DNA of 64,000 bases from Winogradskyella psychrotolerans RS-3 (GCF_000427335.1 NZ_ATMR01000095.1:62001-126000); one strand, 5' to 3'; positions 16,816 through 28,168 are shown, counted from the stretch's first letter. Made by a program: numbers and translations. The notes: generated by a model from the sequence alone, not told the origin.

Positions 16816-17121
16816 ATGAAAGTATTCTTATCTGAACTTGCCGAAACAAAACTTCTAAAACTATGTGAATATCTATCAGAAAATTGGAATTTAAAAACAA
16901 GAGATAAGTTTATTACCAAACTGACTGAAAAGATTAAGCAAATATCAATTGAGCCAAATAGTTGTCAAAAATCATCGGAATTTGATAACCTTTACAAATG
17001 TGTTGTAACAAAACAAACATCATTTTTTTATCGAATAAAAGAAGAAAAGAAAGAGATAGAAATCATCACAATATTTGATACAAGACAACATCCTGAGAAA
17101 TTAAAAAAAGATATCGATTGA
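16816..17121 (+). CDS. RelE/ParE superfamily toxin
   Basis: 101 residues. MKVFLSELAETKLLKLCEYL is the typical N-terminal strand-helix, followed by FITKLTEKIKQI, the middle PNSCQKSS, and VVTKQTSFFYRIKEEKKEIEIITIFDTRQHP, which is the RelE/ParE C-terminal beta sheet ending in D-x-R-x-x-P. It is translated with the antitoxin 3 bp upstream. ParE types poison gyrase and RelE types cut mRNA. The DTRQHPEKL ending favours the ParE group, but the target cannot be decided from sequence. Confidence 0.88.
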   Translation: MKVFLSELAETKLLKLCEYLSENWNLKTRDKFITKLTEKIKQISIEPNSCQKSSEFDNLYKCVVTKQTSFFYRIKEEKKEIEIITIFDTRQHPEKLKKDID

Positions 17122-17255
17122 AAAAGCACGAAACCTCAACAAGAGCTATAGTAGTTGCATATTCTCACCTACTCTAAAAGCCATATACAATATTCAGTTT
17201 GGGGTGTACTTGAAAATAATCGAATTCATAAGTACATTATAATTCAAACGGTGGA

Positions 17256-18200
17256 CTAAATACCTCCCTTAAACTCCTGAAATACATCAATATCTGGCAA
17301 ACCCGAAATTGCTTTATTGATCCAAATCAAGGCTTCAGCCTTATTGTTTTTATGCTTGTAAATTTGTGCCAAACGGTAATAAGCCCATTCTTTGGGAACA
17401 CCGTCTTTTGCTGAATGGTTTGAAAGATAAACTTTCAGCATGCCTTCACCTTTATCTAACTGAATATTATAATCGGCACAGACTTTACCTATTTGATAAT
17501 GCATGGCATTACGTTGGTGTTTATCCTTAGCTTCTTCTAGATTTCCGATGGCTTTTTCTGGTTGCTTCTGACCTTCGTAGAAATTGGTCAATTTTTCATA
17601 ACAGGTTAAAGAGCCACCAACTTTTATAGCTAGTCTATAATATTTTTCGGCCAATTCTGGTTCGTCATCATATTCGTAAACATAGCCTTTTGCTAAATAA
17701 CCATCTACTTTAGAGAGTTGTTCTAATTGCTCAGCATAACTTAAAGCTTTAGAGAAACTTCCTCCAACAATACCTGGCAAAGATACATACAACTCAACCA
17801 AAGCCCAACGTGCATCGATATGATTTGGATCTAATTGGGCTGCCTTGTGAAACGAATCTTTAACATCACCAATAATACCTAATGCTTTTAGCTTACTTAT
17901 ACTTAACGCTTTCATCCCCAAAGCTCCACCATATTTATAATAATAATTGGCGTTCTGAGGACGTTTTTGTTTTAAAATCTGATATTGTTCAATAGCTTCA
18001 TCCCATTTCTTTTGATGTCCATAGGCATCACCTAAAAGTTCAATAGCTTTTAAATCATCAGGATTAGAACTTAAAAACAATGTCATTTCGTCTTGAGCTT
18101 TTATAAACTCCTTTTTAGCAATAAATGCTTCTGCATTATCTATTGATGTTTGAGAAAAACAGAATGACGATAGTAATAAAATAAACAAAAATCTATTCAT
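17256..18200 (-). CDS. Exported tetratricopeptide repeat protein
   Basis: 314 residues from the ATG at 18200. The longer frame start at 18230 lies upstream of the -7 box (18220-18227) and cannot be used. A signal peptide NRFLFILLLSSFCFSQ is followed by consecutive TPR-like helix pairs: AEAFIAKKEFIKAQDEM, AIELLGDAYGHQKKWDEAIE, YYKYGGALG, DARWALVELYVSL, AKGYVYEYDDEPELAEKYY and AYYRLAQIYKHKNNKAEAL. It is a scaffold for protein contacts in the periplasm or outer membrane. No enzyme domain. Monocistronic. Confidence 0.85.
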   Translation of the reverse strand: MNRFLFILLLSSFCFSQTSIDNAEAFIAKKEFIKAQDEMTLFLSSNPDDLKAIELLGDAYGHQKKWDEAIEQYQILKQKRPQNANYYYKYGGALGMKALSISKLKALGIIGDVKDSFHKAAQLDPNHIDARWALVELYVSLPGIVGGSFSKALSYAEQLEQLSKVDGYLAKGYVYEYDDEPELAEKYYRLAIKVGGSLTCYEKLTNFYEGQKQPEKAIGNLEEAKDKHQRNAMHYQIGKVCADYNIQLDKGEGMLKVYLSNHSAKDGVPKEWAYYRLAQIYKHKNNKAEALIWINKAISGLPDIDVFQEFKGGI

Positions 18201-18219
18201 ATAATATGGGCAATTTAGA

Positions 18220-18227
18220 CAAAAATA
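18220..18227 (-). promoter_or_regulatory. -7 box for the TPR gene (minus strand)
   Basis: On the minus strand TATTTTTG, 19 bp before the ATG at 18200. It decides the start of the TPR gene. Confidence 0.6.
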
Positions 18228-18260
18228 CAATTATTAAACGCTCAGGTTCCTCAACAAATT

Positions 18261-18329
18261 GTTAACTTCACTCATCGAAATGAGTCGTTAACTCATTATG
18301 CCTATTTTGGAATACATTTTGAATGTATT
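18261..18329. repeat. Stacked inverted repeats before the macroglobulin gene
   Basis: CTCAT-CGAA-ATGAG (18271-18284) is enclosed by two GTTAAC palindromes (18261-18266 and 18287-18292). A second hairpin AATACAT-N5-ATGTATT (18311-18329) follows, with TTTTGG on each side. These lie in the shared upstream region of the TPR and macroglobulin genes and may be regulator sites or RNA hairpins in the leader. Confidence 0.45.
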
Positions 18330-18410
18330 TTGGCAAAGCTAACAGAATCTGTTCGCCTCTATATTAACCGAAACAGACTCATCAAATATTACCGCATTTG
18401 CGGAAAAACT

Positions 18411-21400
18411 ATGAAAAACTATATATCTATACTCATGCTAATATGCATCGTTTCCTTTTCTAATGCTCAAAACGATTTTGAAGATCAATGGAAAGAAGTG
18501 GACAAACTCGAATATGACGGCCTTACAAAAAGTGCTGCCGATTTGGTTGAAACCATTTATAAAAATGCCGTTAACGCTGACAATACGCAGCAGCGCATCA
18601 AAGCATTATTACATATCAGTAAGTATATGCTCATACTAGAAGAAGATGCTCAGCTCTCTATTGTTAATCGGTACAAAGCCGAAATCAACGCGACTAAAAA
18701 CGAGATCACCAAACACCTCTTAGAAAATATGTTAGCTACCATGTACTGGCAATATTTTCAACAAAGTCGTTACCAATTTTATAACAGAACTAAAACGTCA
18801 GAAAAGATAAGTGATGACTTTAGAACTTGGGATTTAGAGACTTTGTTCAATGAAATTCATTTGTATTATCAGCGTTCACTTGAAAATTCAGATTTATTGC
18901 AACAAGAATCACTAAGTGATTATGCGCTACTTTTAAATGAATCTGAAAATTCTAAAATATATAGACCTACATTATTTGATTTGTTAAGTCATAATGCACT
19001 TAGTTTTTATAAAACGGACGAAAACAGCATTACACAACCTGCTTACAAATTCACTATTGATAACAATCACTTTATTGCTGATAGTGAAATTTTCACAAGG
19101 ATAGATTTAAGCTCTAAAGACAGCTTATCGCTTCAACGTAATGCTTTAAAAATCTATCAAAATTTATTGAAATTTCATCGTAAAGGCAAAACTTCAAAGG
19201 CCTTTGCAGATGTAGATATTGAACGTTTAAATTTTGTAGCGCAACATGGCACGTTTTCAAATTTAGAAGATCAACTTTTGAATACGTTACAATCGACATC
19301 AAAAAAATTAAAAGCTTCAGAATTATCGACGTTATATGATTATGAAATTGCTAAGCTGCATGAAAAACAAGGTAATTTATTCAATCATACACCAGGAGAA
19401 AATGAAATCAACAGCAAAAGCCAATGGAAACTAAAGGAAGCGATAGCAATTTGTAATGTGGCAATTTCTAAATTCCCGAATAGCATTGGCGCTCAAAAAT
19501 GTGAGTTTTTAATAGCGCAAATTGGTAAACCCAACTTAGAGCTTCAAGTCGAAGAATTTATTGGTATCAATTCACCTTCAAAATTATTAGCGACGTATAA
19601 GAATTTAGAAGGCTTAGAATTTAAAGTTTATAAAGTTTCACAAAAGCAATTAGAGCTTTACAGTCGCACGTATAGTGATGATAAAAAGATGGAGTTCTTC
19701 AAAAAACTAGATCCGGTTAAAACGTTTTCGAGCACATTAAAATCCGAAGGCGATTACCAAAATCATAGCACTGAAATTGTATTACCAAATCTAAATAATG
19801 GTTTATACATCGTTAAAGCCGATACTAATACTGACAACTACACGAATGTTTTTGCTACAGCGCATATTCAAGCTACGAATTTAGCATTAGTAGAAAGTTT
19901 AGAAAATGATGTACAGGTTTATCAAGTTATTGATAGACATAATGGAAAACCTCAAGCTAACATTAAGGTGAAACTCTCCTATAATACTCACAACAGCAAA
20001 CAATTCACGAAAGTATTTACAACAGACCATTTTGGAAAATTTCAATTCACAAAAGACAATAACTATTACAATAGCATTCAAATAAATGTCAACTCTAAAA
20101 ACGATACGGCTTATTTTGGCGACTATTACATTAACAGAACTTATAACCAAAATAAAAACAACGATACACAGTACCGTAACTTCTTATTCACAGATCGAAG
20201 TATTTACAGACCAGGACAAATAGTTTATTTTAAAGGTATTGCTACCAAATCTAAAGACGAAAAGACCACAGTCTCAGAAGACGCAACTGCAATAGTCAAA
20301 TTAATGAATGTTAATGGAGAGATTGTCAAGGAACTAAATTTATTAACTAATGAGTTCGGTTCGGTTCATGGAGAATTATTACTACCAAACGATGGTTTAA
20401 CGGGTAATTACACTATTAATATGTTTAGTGGAACTAATAGTTATACGAATATTTCTGTGGAAGAATACAAGCGACCAAAGTTTAAACCAGAATTTCAACC
20501 CATAACAGAAACTTACAAAGTAAACGACAGCATTACGGTAAACGGAACGGCAATCGCGTTTGCTGGGAGCACCATTACAGATGCTATAGTGGTGTATCGT
20601 GTAAAACGAAATGTAAGATTTCCTAGTTGGTATTATTGGAGACGTCCATATTTTAATGTGGAAGCCCAAGAAATCACTTTTGGTGAGACTAAGACAAATG
20701 ATAAAGGAGAGTTTGAAATTATGTTTAAAGCACTTCCGGATGCAAGTGTCTCTAAAGAAAATCTCCCTGTTTTTAATTATGAAATCACAGCAGATATTAC
20801 AGATATCAACGGTGAAACGCGTTCAACATCTACAATTGTTAATGTTGGTTATCATGCTATGACGCTCAATATTCTTGCTCCTCAGAAAATTGATAAAGAT
20901 CAAAAAGAAATTGAATTCACTTTAGCGTCGCAAAATCTTAATGGAGAATTCGCACCAGCAAAAGGACAATTAAAAATATATAAACTAAGTGCACCAGATC
21001 GCATTTTAAGAACACGGCCTTGGCAAGCACCAGACTACCAAAAGCTTTCTGAAGCTGAATTTAAAAAGCTATTTCCTCATGAAGCCTATGATAATGAAGG
21101 TCTACTAATCAATTGGACCAAAGGAGACGAAGTTTTTAGCACCGAATTTGATACCGAAAAAGAAAAACGATCATTCTAAAACGACTTCACAAATGGGATT
21201 CTGGTCAGTATATTATTGTTGCAGAAAGCAAAGATAAATTTGGACAACCGGTAAAAGACCAAGTGTTTACATCTCTTTTTAGTGATAAGGACAAAACGGT
21301 TGCAGACCACCAATTGTATGAAGCGCAATTGGATAAAGAAAGTTATGACATTAATTCTATGGCAAAACTAACTTTAGGTTCTGCCGCAGAACATATAACC

Positions 21401-24400
21401 GTTACTGTTGAAATTGAAAAAGACGGTAAAATTATAATGACACAATTAGTGGAGCTTAATAATTCGAGAAAAACAATTATAATTCCCGTTTTAGCAAGTG
21501 ATGTAGGTGGTTTTGCTGTTCATACGTCTTTTGCAGCGTTCAACGAATTTAAATCTCAGAGTTTTAATGTTAGTGTCCCTTATCCTAAAACGGATTTAAA
21601 TATTGAAACCACAACGTTTAGAGATAAACTACAACCAGGACAAGATGAAACTTGGAGTTTTAAAATAAAAGGCCCTAAAGGAGATAAAGTATCTGCAGAA
21701 TTATTAGCTAGCATGTACGATACCTCTTTAGACGAGTTTAGAACACACAATTGGAATTTTAATCCTATTAACAACCCTGTTTATCATGGTAGATTAGGCA
21801 AAAATTCTAGACAAAGTTTCGGAAACACTAATTTTAGAGTATTCAATAATTTTTATACAGATGTGACATATCCATATCAAGGTTATGATGAATTAAATTG
21901 GTTTGGATTTTACTTTGGAAATAATTACAGGTACTTAAGTAAAAGCAAAAGGCTTTCTTCTCCCGAAGCTGTGGCAATGGTTTCAGATTCTGCAGAATTA
22001 GAAGAGGTTGTAACTGTTGGTTATGGTGAGGCTGCGGAAAATAAAACGGCTTTGAACAATTTGAATGGAGCAGTTTCAGGACTAAATATAACATCTGGTT
22101 CAGGTCAACCTGGATCTGACAGCTCTATTATTTTGAGAGGCACAGGGTCTATAACTGGTAACAGCGAACCGCTTTTTATAATCAATGGAAACATAGCAAC
22201 TGAAACACAATTTAGATCTATCGAAGCTTCAGATATTTTAGAATATAAGATCTTAAAAGCCGAGGAAGGAACTGCTCTATATGGCGAAAAAGGTAAAAAT
22301 GGAGTTATAATAATTACAACTAACCAAGATCTTAGCGACTTACAAAAAGTAAAAATCCGAAAAAACCTAAACGAAACCGCCTTCTTCTTTCCACAATTAC
22401 AAACCGACAAGGAAGGAAATGTGAGCTTCAATTTTACGGCACCAGAAGCTTTAACTAAATGGAAGCTACAATTATTGGCACACACTAAAACTTTGGAAAG
22501 TGCCGTGACGAAATTAGAAACAGTGACGCAAAAAGAATTGATGGTAATACCGAATGCTCCTCGTTTTTTAAGAGAAGGCGACGAAATTACTATTAGTACA
22601 AAAATTGCAAATCTTACAGACAATGAATTATCTGGAGTTGCTCAATTAATTTTGACCGATGCTGTAACGGGTAAATCGATTGATACAGAACTTTCAAATT
22701 CGAATAACACATCCAATTTTATTGTAGATGCGAAAGGCAATACGCAAGTATCTTGGAGTTTAAATATTCCAAAAAACATCCAAGCGGTACAATATAAAGT
22801 GATTGCAAAAGCTGGTGATTTTAGTGATGGCGAGCAAAATGCCTTACCTGTTTTATCTAACAGAATGCTAGTGACTGAAACGCTTCCGATGTGGATCCGT
22901 TCTAACCAGACCAAAACGTTTACTTTAGATAAGTTGAAGAATAATACTTCCACGACGCTCAGTCACCATAAGTTGACCTTAGAAATGACATCGAATCCGG
23001 CGTGGTATGCGGTTCAGGCTTTGCCTTATTTAATGGAATATCCTTATGAGTGCAATGAGCAAACATTTTCACGTTACTATGCGAATGCCTTAGCGCAACA
23101 TATTGTAAAATCGAATCCAAAAATTGAAGCGGTTTTCAACCAATGGAAATCTACTGACGCTTTATTGTCTAATTTAGAAAAGAACCAAGAATTAAAATCA
23201 TTATTAATACAAGAAACACCTTGGTTACGTGATGCGGAATCCGAAACCGAACAGAAAAACGAATCGCGTTATTATTCGACTTGAATAAAATGACGAATGA
23301 ATTGCAATCTGCTGTTCGTAAACTAAAGAATAATCAACACGGTTCTGGAGCTTGGCCTTGGTTTAATGGCGGGCGTGACAATCGATTTATCACCCAACAT
23401 ATTATTGCTGGTTTTGGACATTTAAAACAGTTAAATGTAACTTCGACTTCAGATGAAGAAACTATGATTGAAAACGCCATAGACTATTTAGATGCCCAAT
23501 TCGTTCAAGAATATAAAGACATTAGAAAGCACAACAAGGATGCCGACTTAAGCAAAGATCATTTATCGCATACGCAATTGCATTATTTGTATACCAGAAG
23601 TTTTTATTCAGAAATGACACCTTCTAAAGAGGTTCAAAATATTATGGAATATTACCAAAGTCAGATTCAAAAGTATTGGTTATCGCGTTCATTATACGAG
23701 AAAGGTTTAATGGCTTTAACCATGTATAGATCAGATGACGCAAAAACGGTTGGTAAAATTGTTAAGTCATTAAAAGAAAATAGTATTACTTCAGAAGAAT
23801 TAGGCATGTATTGGAAAACCAACACCAACTCATGGCATTGGTACCAAGCACCAGTTGAAACACAAGCCTTAATGGTGGAAGTGTTTTCTGAAATTGGAAA
23901 TGTCATTCTGAGCGAAGCGAAGAATCTCGAAGTTGTAGACAATCTAAAAATATGGTTACTTAAAAACAAGCAAACCAACAGTTGGAAAACGACTAAAGCC
24001 ACCTCAGAAGCTGTATATGCGCTATTGTTACAAGGAAGCGATTGGCTAAGTGTTACAGAACAAGTAGACGTTAAAGTTGGTGGTGAAACGATTTCACCTG
24101 AAACATTAGAAAACGTAAAAGTAGAAGCTGGCACAGGGTATTATAAAACCTCTTGGAATGGTTCTGAAATTAAACCAGAACAAGCTGATGTTACCATTAC
24201 TAAAAAAGGAGACGGTATTGCTTGGGGAGCGTTATACTGGCAATATTTTGAGGATTTAGATAAAATAACTTCAGCTGAGACACCATTAAAATTAAGTAAA
24301 AAATTGTTCTTAAAATCGAATACCGATAAAGGAGAAGAAATCACCGAAATTACTTCAAATACAAAATTAAAAGTTGGTGATTTAATTAGAGTTAGAATTG

Positions 24401-24702
24401 AATTGAGAACCGACCGCATTATGGAATTTGTACATCTAAAAGATATGCGCGCCGCTGGTTTAGAACCGGTAAATGTACTCTCGCAATACAAATGGCAAGA
24501 TGGATTGGGTTATTACGAAAGCACAAAAGATGCTGCCACCAATTTCTTTATGGATTATTTACCAAAAGGGGTTTATGTGTTTGAATACGATTTACGTGTT
24601 AATAACGCTGGTGACATGAGTAATGGCATTAGCACCATTCAGAGTATGTATGCACCAGAATTTAGTAGTCATAGTGAAGGTGTTAGGATTACGGTGGACT
24701 AA
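18411..24702 (+). pseudogene. Alpha-2-macroglobulin family protein with embedded TonB-plug-like domain; two frameshifts
   Basis: From the ATG at 18411 (signal peptide NYISILMLICIVSFSNAQ) the frame reads to 21179, then 21180-23284, then from about 23260 to 24702. Each break disappears if one A is added to an A5 run (21163-21167 and 23255-23259), giving 2097 residues. MG-type beta domains include FTDRSIYRPGQIVYFKGIA (MG2) and RSNQTKTFTLDKL. Before the macroglobulin core a plug-like insert runs from VVTVGYG to GVIIITTN (about 22010-22330). The thioester motif CNEQ is at 23051, inside the helical thioester domain. These proteins are periplasmic or surface protease traps. An in-frame dispersed repeat lies at 23901. 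The stop overlaps the converging response regulator gene by 4 bp. Confidence 0.82.
23901..23928. repeat. Dispersed repeat unit inside the macroglobulin coding sequence
   Basis: TGTCATTCTGAGCGAAGCGA followed by AGAATCTC. As I remember it, this is a common intergenic repeat in Bacteroidota genomes. Here it is in frame and encodes VILSEAKNL within the thioester domain of the macroglobulin. Its GC content is above that of the surrounding gene. Confidence 0.7.
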
Positions 24703-25427
24703 AAACTTAATTGATCTTTAAAAATATAGGATTGTCTTCTGGAGATTTCAATTTCTTCTCCAGAATTCATTTCTATTTTTAGCTTTCCATTAAACCATGA
24801 GACGACTTTTTTAACGTGATTAATGTTTATTATTTGTTGTCGGTTGGCTCTAAAAAACACATCTGAAGGTAACTTTTCTTCTATTTGCGCGAGTGATTTA
24901 TAAATTAGAGGAGTATTCGAATCAAAAAAGACACGTGTATAATTACCAACAATTTCAAACAATGAAATATCCTGAACTTTAACCAACCAACATTGTTCAC
25001 CGTCTTTAATAAAAATCTGTTTATCTAAACGCAGTCCCTCTTCTTTTTCGGTTGTGGTAGATGTAGTACTAATTTTTTCAAGAACCTTAGTAATCGAACT
25101 TGAAAAACGTTTTTGACTAATAGGCTTCAATAAATAATCGAATGCGTTGTACTCAAAAGATTTAATGGCATAATCATCAAAAGCGGTAGTAAAAATAGTT
25201 ATTGGCACGTCATCAAGCATTTCAAGAAGTTCAAAACCATCTTTCTCTGGCATATTGATATCCAAGAAAAGTAAATCAGGATTTGTTTTAGTAATCAGCT
25301 CAAAACCTTCATCTACATTTTCGGCTTCACCAATGAGTTCTATGTCTTGGTGAACTTTCAATAGTTCTTTTAACTCATTACGAGCCAAACGTGAATCTTC
25401 TACAATAACAGCTTTTAATGTTTTCAT
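24699..25427 (-). CDS. LytTR family response regulator
   Basis: 242 residues. The receiver domain starts KAVIVEDSRLARNEL with the acidic pair, has the phospho-acceptor Asp56 in LLFLDINMPEKDG, the Thr in IFTTAFDDYA and the Lys in YLLKPISQKRF. The C-terminal LytTR DNA-binding domain (about 140-240) shows FLRANRQQIININ-type features: VFFRANRQQIININHVKKVVSWFNGK. It is translationally coupled (4-bp overlap) to the upstream sensor kinase, so the two are a LytS/LytR-like system. The target is not evident; the nearest candidates are the converging macroglobulin gene and the membrane gene at 26537. Confidence 0.93.
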   Translation of the reverse strand: MKTLKAVIVEDSRLARNELKELLKVHQDIELIGEAENVDEGFELITKTNPDLLFLDINMPEKDGFELLEMLDDVPITIFTTAFDDYAIKSFEYNAFDYLLKPISQKRFSSSITKVLEKISTTSTTTEKEEGLRLDKQIFIKDGEQCWLVKVQDISLFEIVGNYTRVFFDSNTPLIYKSLAQIEEKLPSDVFFRANRQQIININHVKKVVSWFNGKLKIEMNSGEEIEISRRQSYIFKDQLSF

Positions 25428-26482
25428 ACGATTGGCATTTTAATAGTGGCAACCACTTTATTTTTGATTTCTTTTAAGGTAAAGGTCGCATTTTGGCCAT
25501 AAAGCAATTCTAGACGTCTCTTTATATTCTTTACACCTAACTGTGTAGAATTTTCGCTTTTCTGTAGTTTCCCAGAATTGGTAACCTCAATTTGTAATTG
25601 ATGATCCGACACAAGCGTTGATAAAGTAACTTCACCTCCACTTTTTATATTTGAAATACCATGCTTTAAAGAATTTTCAACAAGCATCTGAATAATCATT
25701 GGTGGAATTTGTTTATTTAAGGATTCTTCGTCAATATGAGTTTCAAACTGCAAACGATCTTCAAACTGAATTTTAGAAATTTCAACATAGTTTTCTACCA
25801 TTTCTAATTCATCTTCTAGCGAAATAGAATTCAATTCACTTTTGGTAAGCGAATACCGCAATGTTTCAGATAAATTGGTCAACATGTTTCTGGCGACATT
25901 TGCATCTTCTAGCATTAGTCCACGAATGTTATTCAAACTATTAAACATAAAATGTGGATTAATCTGCCCTTTCAACGTATTGAGTTGCGACTCTTTTAAA
26001 TTGGCTTCTAGTTGTAATTGTTTCACTTTAATAGTATTAATGTGATGTACTAACTTTAAGGTTAAGACAACAAATAACCAAACCACAAAATAGGCCAAAA
26101 AATGAGGCACATTGGTTAACTTTTGTAATAAAGTTAACTCTATACGTTCATTCAAAAAATAACTCGCAGGAATCCCTAAAATAGGCCAAAGTAACAGGTG
26201 ATAAATCAACTGCGTTACAATAATTACAGCAATAAGTTTATAGACATCAGCTTTAGAATAATCACCTATATTAAAATAATTTTCGATAAAGTATAGAATA
26301 ACAAAAGATAAAACAAAACCCAATAAGCCGCACAAGACTCCTTCAGACAAAAGGTAATACATTCTATCATTAGAACTACCTCCTCCATAGGATATCTTGT
26401 CTATAGTGAGCATAAAAAGCGCGAATAAAATCCACCCAAAAAAATTAATAATCCAGTATTTATAGTTTGTTAAAAGCTTCAT
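25424..26482 (-). CDS. LytS-type sensor histidine kinase
   Basis: 352 residues. Four hydrophobic helices lie within about residues 10-145, then a coiled linker, then the His_kinase domain (PF06580) with QINPHFMFNSLNNIRGLM, whose PHF-x-FN-x-LN holds the phosphorylated His, and the ATP-binding N-box MLVENSLKHGISN plus a Gly-poor GVKNIKRRLELLYG. No extracellular sensor domain is present, so the signal is probably sensed in the membrane. The stop overlaps the response regulator start by 4 bp. Confidence 0.93.
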   Translation of the reverse strand: MKLLTNYKYWIINFFGWILFALFMLTIDKISYGGGSSNDRMYYLLSEGVLCGLLGFVLSFVILYFIENYFNIGDYSKADVYKLIAVIIVTQLIYHLLLWPILGIPASYFLNERIELTLLQKLTNVPHFLAYFVVWLFVVLTLKLVHHINTIKVKQLQLEANLKESQLNTLKGQINPHFMFNSLNNIRGLMLEDANVARNMLTNLSETLRYSLTKSELNSISLEDELEMVENYVEISKIQFEDRLQFETHIDEESLNKQIPPMIIQMLVENSLKHGISNIKSGGEVTLSTLVSDHQLQIEVTNSGKLQKSENSTQLGVKNIKRRLELLYGQNATFTLKEIKNKVVATIKMPIV

Positions 26483-26536
26483 TTATTCTTCTTTAGCCGA
26501 GATATAATTAAATGCAAGATATGAGATAATACGTGT

Positions 26537-27048
26537 TTATTGCAACTGTAGTTCATATTCCATTGTGCTTTCTAACGACGCTATTTCTTTTTCTGTTTTT
26601 CTATACGATAAATATCCAAAAATACCTACGAAAGTTATATAAGCCAACATACTTAAAATACCTGAAACACTAGAGTCAAAATATAATGATGCTGAGGGAA
26701 TTAAGGTTAACATCCAAAAGCCCATAAAATACATTTCGTATTTCTTGCGATTAACCATATAGGTTTTGAATTTAGAGATACTTGAAACTAAAGAGGTTTG
26801 TGTATATGATGTTTGCTTAATATCTTTTAGGGATAAAAATTTATCTATAAAAAATACTATGGCTAAAATACCCATAAGTAATAGCATAACATAAAGGTTA
26901 TTATCTCTAAAGCGAATGGCAAGTCCTATTGATACTCCAATTAGGATGAACGATGAAAGCTTAGCCATCTTTGCTCCTATTAATAATTTCTCAAATGTTT
27001 TTAATTGCTTTTGAAATGTGTCTTTTTTTCTTGTTTTGAATTTCCCAT
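26537..27048 (-). pseudogene. Small membrane protein with coiled N terminus; start region frameshifted
   Basis: The intact frame from 26968 gives 143 residues with about four hydrophobic helices (SSFILIGVSIGLAI, YVMLLLMGILAIVFF, GFWMLTLIPSASLYF, AYITFVGIFGYLSY). The reading frame is open further upstream (KQLKTFEKLLIGAK). If one T is restored to the T7 run at 27023-27029, it joins an ATG at 27048 that starts MGNSKQEKKDTFQ, a charged N terminus natural for this kind of protein. I therefore call the full gene to 27048 (170 residues). It lies 55 bp upstream of the sensor kinase gene and may share its operon. Function unknown. A GATT repeat begins 6 bp upstream of the start. Confidence 0.6.
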
Positions 27049-27053
27049 AATTT

Positions 27054-27090
<37 letters not shown>

Positions 27091-27400
27091 AACTAAATAC
27101 GACTTCAATAATAAATTCGATAATTACTTTTACTAAATTGATCATAAGACTGTTGTTTTTTGATTGATGATTACTATCCGATTTTTAATTGATAGTATAA
27201 ATATAAAACAGCATTAGCCTTTTAAAATTAAAAATATGATGAGTGGTTCTTAGATTATGCTAAACGGAAATTTGAATAACCAATTGCTATTATAGACGTA
27301 TAAAAACCTGAAGAAAATTCTTTTAAACAAAAATAAATCACGCACCAATACATCTAAATACCGTCTTCCCTATCAAGTCGAAAAAATCATAAACAAAAAA

Positions 27401-27420
27401 AGGTTTCGTAAATGAAACCT
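27401..27420 (-). terminator. Intrinsic terminator of the SDR gene
   Basis: AGGTTTC (27401-27407) pairs with GAAACCT (27414-27420), preceded on the plus strand by an A-run that becomes the T-tail in minus-strand transcription. Confidence 0.75.
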
Positions 27421-27442
27421 CTTTTTATGCTAAGTGCTTGTT

Positions 27443-28168
27443 TTATTTACTCGGAGGAGTTGTAGGCCTCACTTCTATTTTACTTGGTAAGGTTCTTGGG
27501 TTCATCTTTAATAAATCGATCACCAATTCTCCTATATCTTCACTCTGAATTTTCCAAGCTTGTTCGTCACTTGGTTCATTTCCATTAAAATGTGTGGATA
27601 CTGAACCAGGCATTATCGTACTCACTTTAATTCCATGTTGTCTTAAATCTAACATTACCGCCTGTGTAAATCCTGTGACTCCAAATTTACTTGCATTATA
27701 CGCAGACCCTCCTGCGAAAAAATTAGCACCAGCTAAACTCGAAATCGTGATATAATAGCCTTTCGATTTTTTCAATTCTGCTACACTCGCCTTTATAGAA
27801 TTAAAGGCACCTGTAAGATTTGTATCTATGGTATCTTTCCATTGTTGCTCTGTTAAATCTTCGATACTTGCAAAATGTCCTAATCCTGCATTTGCAATTA
27901 CAATATCTAAAGCGCCAAATTTAGCTATTGCTTCTTTTACGGCTGCTTCCTGACTCTTTAAATCTCTTACATCTGCTTCGACTCCGATTATAGCATCTAA
28001 GGCATTTGTTTTTGATGCTAATTCTTTAGCCGCGCTTTCTGCTGCACTTTTAGCTCTACTCGTTATCACAACTTTCACTCCTTTATTAAGTAGAGCTTCT
28101 GCAATACCATAACCTATTCCTTTTGTTCCACCTGTAATTAAGGCGACTTTTCCTTTTAAATTTTCCAT
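27443..28168 (-). CDS. Short-chain dehydrogenase/reductase
   Basis: 241 residues from the ATG at 28168 (ENLKGKVALITGG). The longer start at 28186 is upstream of the expected transcription start, since the -7 box lies at 28184-28191. The classical SDR motifs are present: TGGTKGIGYGI for NAD(P), NAGLG, the catalytic Ser in ITISSLAG and Tyr-x-x-x-Lys in AYNASKFG. The basic residue in SRAKSAAE after the second strand suggests NADP(H). It lies alone between terminators, so its substrate cannot be inferred; 3-ketoacyl reductases and small carbonyl reductases are similar. Confidence 0.9.
   Translation of the reverse strand: MENLKGKVALITGGTKGIGYGIAEALLNKGVKVVITSRAKSAAESAAKELASKTNALDAIIGVEADVRDLKSQEAAVKEAIAKFGALDIVIANAGLGHFASIEDLTEQQWKDTIDTNLTGAFNSIKASVAELKKSKGYYITISSLAGANFFAGGSAYNASKFGVTGFTQAVMLDLRQHGIKVSTIMPGSVSTHFNGNEPSDEQAWKIQSEDIGELVIDLLKMNPRTLPSKIEVRPTTPPSK

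Noticed and set aside
22105-22623. 172-residue minus-strand ORF inside the macroglobulin gene
   Set aside because: The plus frame encodes clear macroglobulin and plug motifs here; the antisense frame has no recognisable domain.
27151-27300. Small RNA or short gene in the gap before the SDR terminator
   Set aside because: The stretch is AT-rich with no convincing -7 box followed by a terminator and no ORF of useful length.
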